A DNA stretch of 8,232 bases from Paracoccaceae bacterium (lineage in GTDB: Bacteria; Pseudomonadota; Alphaproteobacteria; Rhodobacterales; Rhodobacteraceae), in assembly GCA_003511785.1 (NCBI GenBank), contig DOIS01000194.1:1-8232 (forward strand). The letters are read 5' to 3'. Shown one piece after another: positions 5,057 through 8,232 of the stretch (its first letter is position 1; each line of letters opens with the position of its first letter). Below the pieces are notes generated by a model that did not search any database, had not been told where the DNA came from, and worked only from the letters and a program-made list of their open reading frames with translations. The position numbers and the translations under genes were made by a program.

Positions 5057-8000
5057 TCGAGACATAGCCCGCCACCACCTGCAACAGCTTGAAGGCGACG
5101 CTGGCATCGTGTTCGACCACGGCCAGGAATTCCTCGGCGCCGATGCGCAGGCAGGTCAGCTCGCCCTCGGCCCGCATGGTCAGGGCGCGCGGCTCGTTGC
5201 GGATCAATCCCAGCTCGCCCACCAGGGTGCCGGGGCCGACCTTGGCGATGAGCTGGTCCTCCTCGCCCTCGGACCGGGGCAGGTAGAGCCCCGCCTCGCC
5301 CTCGACCAGCATATAGGCGCCGTCGGTGGGCGCGTCGTCCTTGTAGAACACCACCTCGCCCGGCTCGGCCCGGTACCAGCGCGCGCCGAAGGCCAGGAGC
5401 CGCAGCTGCCGCCGGTCCAGCCCGGAAAACAGGTCGGTCTGCTGCAAGGCGCGCAGCTTGCGGTTCAGGTCGGCCCCTGCGGCCCCCGCCTCGGCCTCGT
5501 CCGCGCCCACCTCGTCGCTGACCAGCCGTCCGCCGCGGATTTCGAGGAACTGGACGAACACGCCCTCGTTCTCGAACTGGTCGTTGAGATAGAGGATCGT
5601 GGTCTCGGGCAGCATCTCGCGCAGGTTGTGGAACACCGCCTTCTGGGTGTCGCGGTCGAAACTGGCCAGGGCCGCGTCCAGGATCAGGATGTCGGGCTTC
5701 TTGATCGTGGCGCGGGTGAAGGCCAGCGGCTCGGCGAAGAGCGCGGGCAGGTTGGCGCCCGAGAGCGCGATGGGCACGTCGTAGATCAGCTGCATCACCA
5801 GCTCGCGCGCGCCGCCCTCGGCCAGCACCTCGGCGGTGACGCGGCGCAGCTCTTCCGCGCGCCCGCCCGCGTTCTCGGAGAGCCGCCCGAAGAGCGCGTT
5901 CTCCAGCACCGTCAGCCCCGGCGCGAACCGGTCCGGCGCCAGCGGCGCGAACAGGTCGCCCAGGCTCTCGCGCAGCCGCGCGCCATGGCTCTTGCGCAGA
6001 TCGAGGATCGTGGCCTTCATCTCCTCGGTGAAGGCCGGGCCGATCTGTTCGGCGGAGATGCCGAAGGGCACGGTCAGCAACAGCGCGAACTCGTCGCGCT
6101 CCAGCACCTCGGCCCCGCCCTCGCGCGACTTGTCCACCAGCGCGATGGCCGCCTCGTAGGTGGCGGGCTCGAGCCCCAGCTTGCGAAACAGCGGGGGGTC
6201 GGTGGCGTCGATGCCGAAGGTCTGGCGCAGCATGTCCACCACGTCGCGGGTCAGCGCCAGCAGGCTGTCGTCGAGGTCGAGCGCGTGCAACTGGTCCATG
6301 AACTCGGTCTGCGCGGCGAGACGCTCGGGCGTGATCTTCTGCCGGGGGGGTGGCGAAAAGCAGGTTCTCGGCCACCGGCAGCGCGGGGTTGTAGGTCTCG
6401 GGGTCGAAGAACCAGACCTGGCGCGCCAGGTCGTTTTCCTCCAGCGCGCGGCGCACCTCGCCGCGCAGCGCGACCAGCTTCTCGGCCAGTTCGGGGTGAT
6501 CCTCGGCGGCGAAACACTGGTCCATGCCGCGCCGGAACAGCGCGGTGCCCGAGCCCAGCCCGTCGATCAGCCGGGCCCACCAGGCGCGCAGCTCGTCGCG
6601 CGTCTCGCAGCCCGCCAGCTGCGGGTCCACCCAGTCGGCGGCGAAGGGATCGGGGCTGTTGCCGGCGCGCCGGGCCTCTTCCAGAACGGGGGTCGCGCCG
6701 TCCTCGCCCAGCGGGCGGCGCTGCATCGGCATCATCACGTTCGACCCGAAGGTGCCCTGGAACAGCACCGGGCGCGAGGAGGCGGTGCCGATCCGCGCCG
6801 CGATCACCCATTGATGCGGGTCGCGCAGCCGGTGCTCGCCGATCCGCACCGCGCCCGAGGCGGGCACCACCTCGCGGGTGAGCAGTTCGGCAAAGGCGCG
6901 GCGGTCCTCGGCGCTGGTCGCGGCGATGCCGATCGAGGCGCCGCCGGTGAGCGTGACGCTCATGCTCTCCAGCACCGCGTTGCCGTCCGCGTCGCGCACG
7001 GTCACGTCGTCCAGCACGATATCGCCGGTCAGGCGCGGGATCTCCTCGGGCTCGCCCTTGAACAGGGTCCCGTCCACCATGCCCGGCGGGGCGAACCGAT
7101 CCAGGATGATCTCCCAGCGCAGGCTCATGTCCTGGGTCTGGTTGTAATAGGTCAGAAGCTCCTTCCACGGGCTCGACAGATCCTTGCAGGCCGCCAGCGC
7201 CGCCACCAGCGCGCCCAGGCTGACCGAGCCCTGCAACACCAGGTAGCCGCCGATCGAGAAAAAGAAGAAGGGCGTGAGCTGGCTGATGAAGTTGTTGATG
7301 AACTTCATGAAGAATTTCTTCTGGTAGATCACGAAGCGCACGTCGAAGAGCCGGCCCAGCCGGTCCGAGATCATCGCCAGCCGGTAGCGCCAGCCGCCAT
7401 TGGTGCGCAGGGTCGCGGCCCCCGCGGCACTTTCGCCGATCTCGCCGGCGAGCGCGCGGACCTCCTTGATCCGGTCCTTGTTGAACAGGTTGATCTGGCG
7501 TTGCAGTTTCGGGATCAGCCAGGCCTGAAGCGGAATGAGCGCGATCGCCGCCAGCCCGAACCAGACGCTTTGCAGGAACAGGAAGAACAGGATGGTCAGC
7601 ATCTGCCCGGCCTGGAGCACCGGCTGGCTGATCGCGTCGCCCATCAGCCCGCCCATCGGCTCGCTCTCGGCGGTGACCATCGAGACCAGCTCGCCCTGGC
7701 TCACCCGTTCGAAATAGGGCTGGGGAAAGCGCAGGATGCGCGCGATCAGCTGATAGCGGAAGCGGCGCAGCATCCGCTCGGAGAGCACGCCCTTCATCGT
7801 GTTGATGCGCATCTTGAGCAGGCCATGCGCCAGCACCGAAACCAGGAAGCCCAGGCACAGCAGCATCAGGAAGGTGACCTGGTCGAGCTGATAGCCTAGC
7901 ACGTCGATGGTCGAGCTGGCCGCGCCGATGGCGTCGTTGATGATCCGCTTGGGCAGTTCCAGCGTCAGGTAGAGCAGCGGGAACAGCATCAGCGTCACCA

Positions 8001-8124
8001 CCAGCAGGATCAGCTGGTCGCGCCAGGAGTATTTCCAGATGAAGCGGAAAAGCGTGCGTTCTATGGGGGTCTGTCCCGTGTTCGAGGCGTGGTCCCGCGC
8101 CGCGAGACACACGGGGCCGTTCAC
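5055..8124 (-). CDS. ABC-exporter-like protein with degenerate ATPase domain and C-terminal cNMP-binding domain; frameshifted and 3'-truncated
   Basis: About 1023 residues remain after frame repair. Residues 25-315 are an exporter-type ABC membrane domain with about six segments (near 37-57, 84-104, 172-190, 190-206, 278-297, 299-314). The ATPase domain follows (365-860) but is degenerate: the Walker A region reads AATSAEDRR (401-409) with no GKS/T, the Q-loop Gln is absent (TASSRPVLF), the signature is LSGAN (about 787), Walker B is LILDAALASFD with Ala for the catalytic Glu, and the switch His is Asn (about 847). Some 320 residues separate Q-loop and signature, against under 100 normally. 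A Crp-like cNMP domain (893-1018) has GELGLIRNEPRALTMRA with Glu970 and Arg979. Seven Gs at 6344-6350, where six restore the frame, cause a shift after residue 593. The GTG at 8124 is the first start after an in-frame TAG (8134-8136). The normal stop is lost at 5055. It may gate or scaffold instead of pumping. Confidence 0.85.
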
Positions 8125-8201
8125 GGCGCGACCCTAGCAACCGCCCCCCGCCCGCGACAAGAGCGTTTGCGCCCCCGCCTCTCCGGGCCTAGGGTCAGGG
8201 C

Positions 8202-8232
8202 TCATAGCCAGTAGATGACGGTTGCGGTCAGT
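8202..8232 (-). CDS. possible C-terminal end of an upstream minus-strand gene (partial)
   Basis: Reading the minus strand from the window edge gives LTATVIYWL and then TGA at 8204-8202. The hydrophobic end with YWL would suit a small membrane protein lying just upstream of, and in the same direction as, the ABC gene, with a gap of about 77 bp. Nine residues cannot establish a gene. A plus-strand gene starting at ATG 8215 is an alternative but has no good ribosome binding site. Confidence 0.25.
   Translation of the reverse strand, partial: LTATVIYWL

Noticed and set aside
6160..7899. Plus-strand open frame of about 580 codons opposite the ABC membrane domain
   Set aside because: The minus strand encodes a clear membrane domain in this stretch; the plus frame is His/Gln/Arg-rich and has no recognisable domain.
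8215..8232. ATG on the plus strand as the start of a new gene
   Set aside because: No clear ribosome site precedes it, only six codons are in view, and the minus-strand reading ending in YWL is at least as plausible.

Overview
The window is GC-rich DNA with compact gene spacing and alphaproteobacterial codon use. Product types and the intergenic hairpin elements suggest a Rhodobacteraceae (roseobacter/Rhodobacter-like) chromosome. That placement is inferred from style and remembered family resemblance, not from a search.

Layout. Bases 105-5055 carry a plus-strand run of five genes: an alpha/beta hydrolase (105-818), a zinc-dependent alcohol dehydrogenase (1013-2092), an enolase-superfamily sugar-acid-dehydratase-like protein (2555-3789, with one frameshift near its start), an ArsR-type repressor with the cysteine pattern of persulfide sensors (3850-4182), and an amidase-signature enzyme (from 4179) that overlaps the repressor by 4 bp and breaks off near 5055. 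Bases 5055-8124 carry, on the minus strand, one very long ABC-exporter-like protein with a C-terminal cyclic-nucleotide-binding domain. It has one homopolymer frameshift, and its 3' end is also lost at the 5055 junction. The last 31 bases may hold the tail of another minus-strand gene.

How the genes may work together. A hydrolase, an NAD-type dehydrogenase, an acid-sugar dehydratase and an amidase are the usual parts of small-molecule catabolism, but separate hairpin-rich gaps (819-1012 and 2093-2554) imply at least two or three transcription units. The ArsR gene and the amidase gene are very probably co-transcribed. The substrate is not evident.

Main points for a second look. (1) The amidase and the ABC protein meet tail to tail with no intergenic space and neither has its normal end, at a 12-bp palindrome; this is either a deletion joint or a chimeric contig. 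(2) Both frameshifts are one-base changes in G/C runs and may be sequencing errors. (3) The ABC protein's nucleotide-binding domain has lost almost every ATPase motif, carries a long insertion and keeps an intact-looking cNMP-binding motif, so it looks like a non-hydrolysing, ligand-gated membrane protein. (4) The ArsR protein has Cys41 and Cys107, as in the persulfide sensor SqrR. I see no CRISPR array, insertion sequence, rRNA, tRNA or phage gene.
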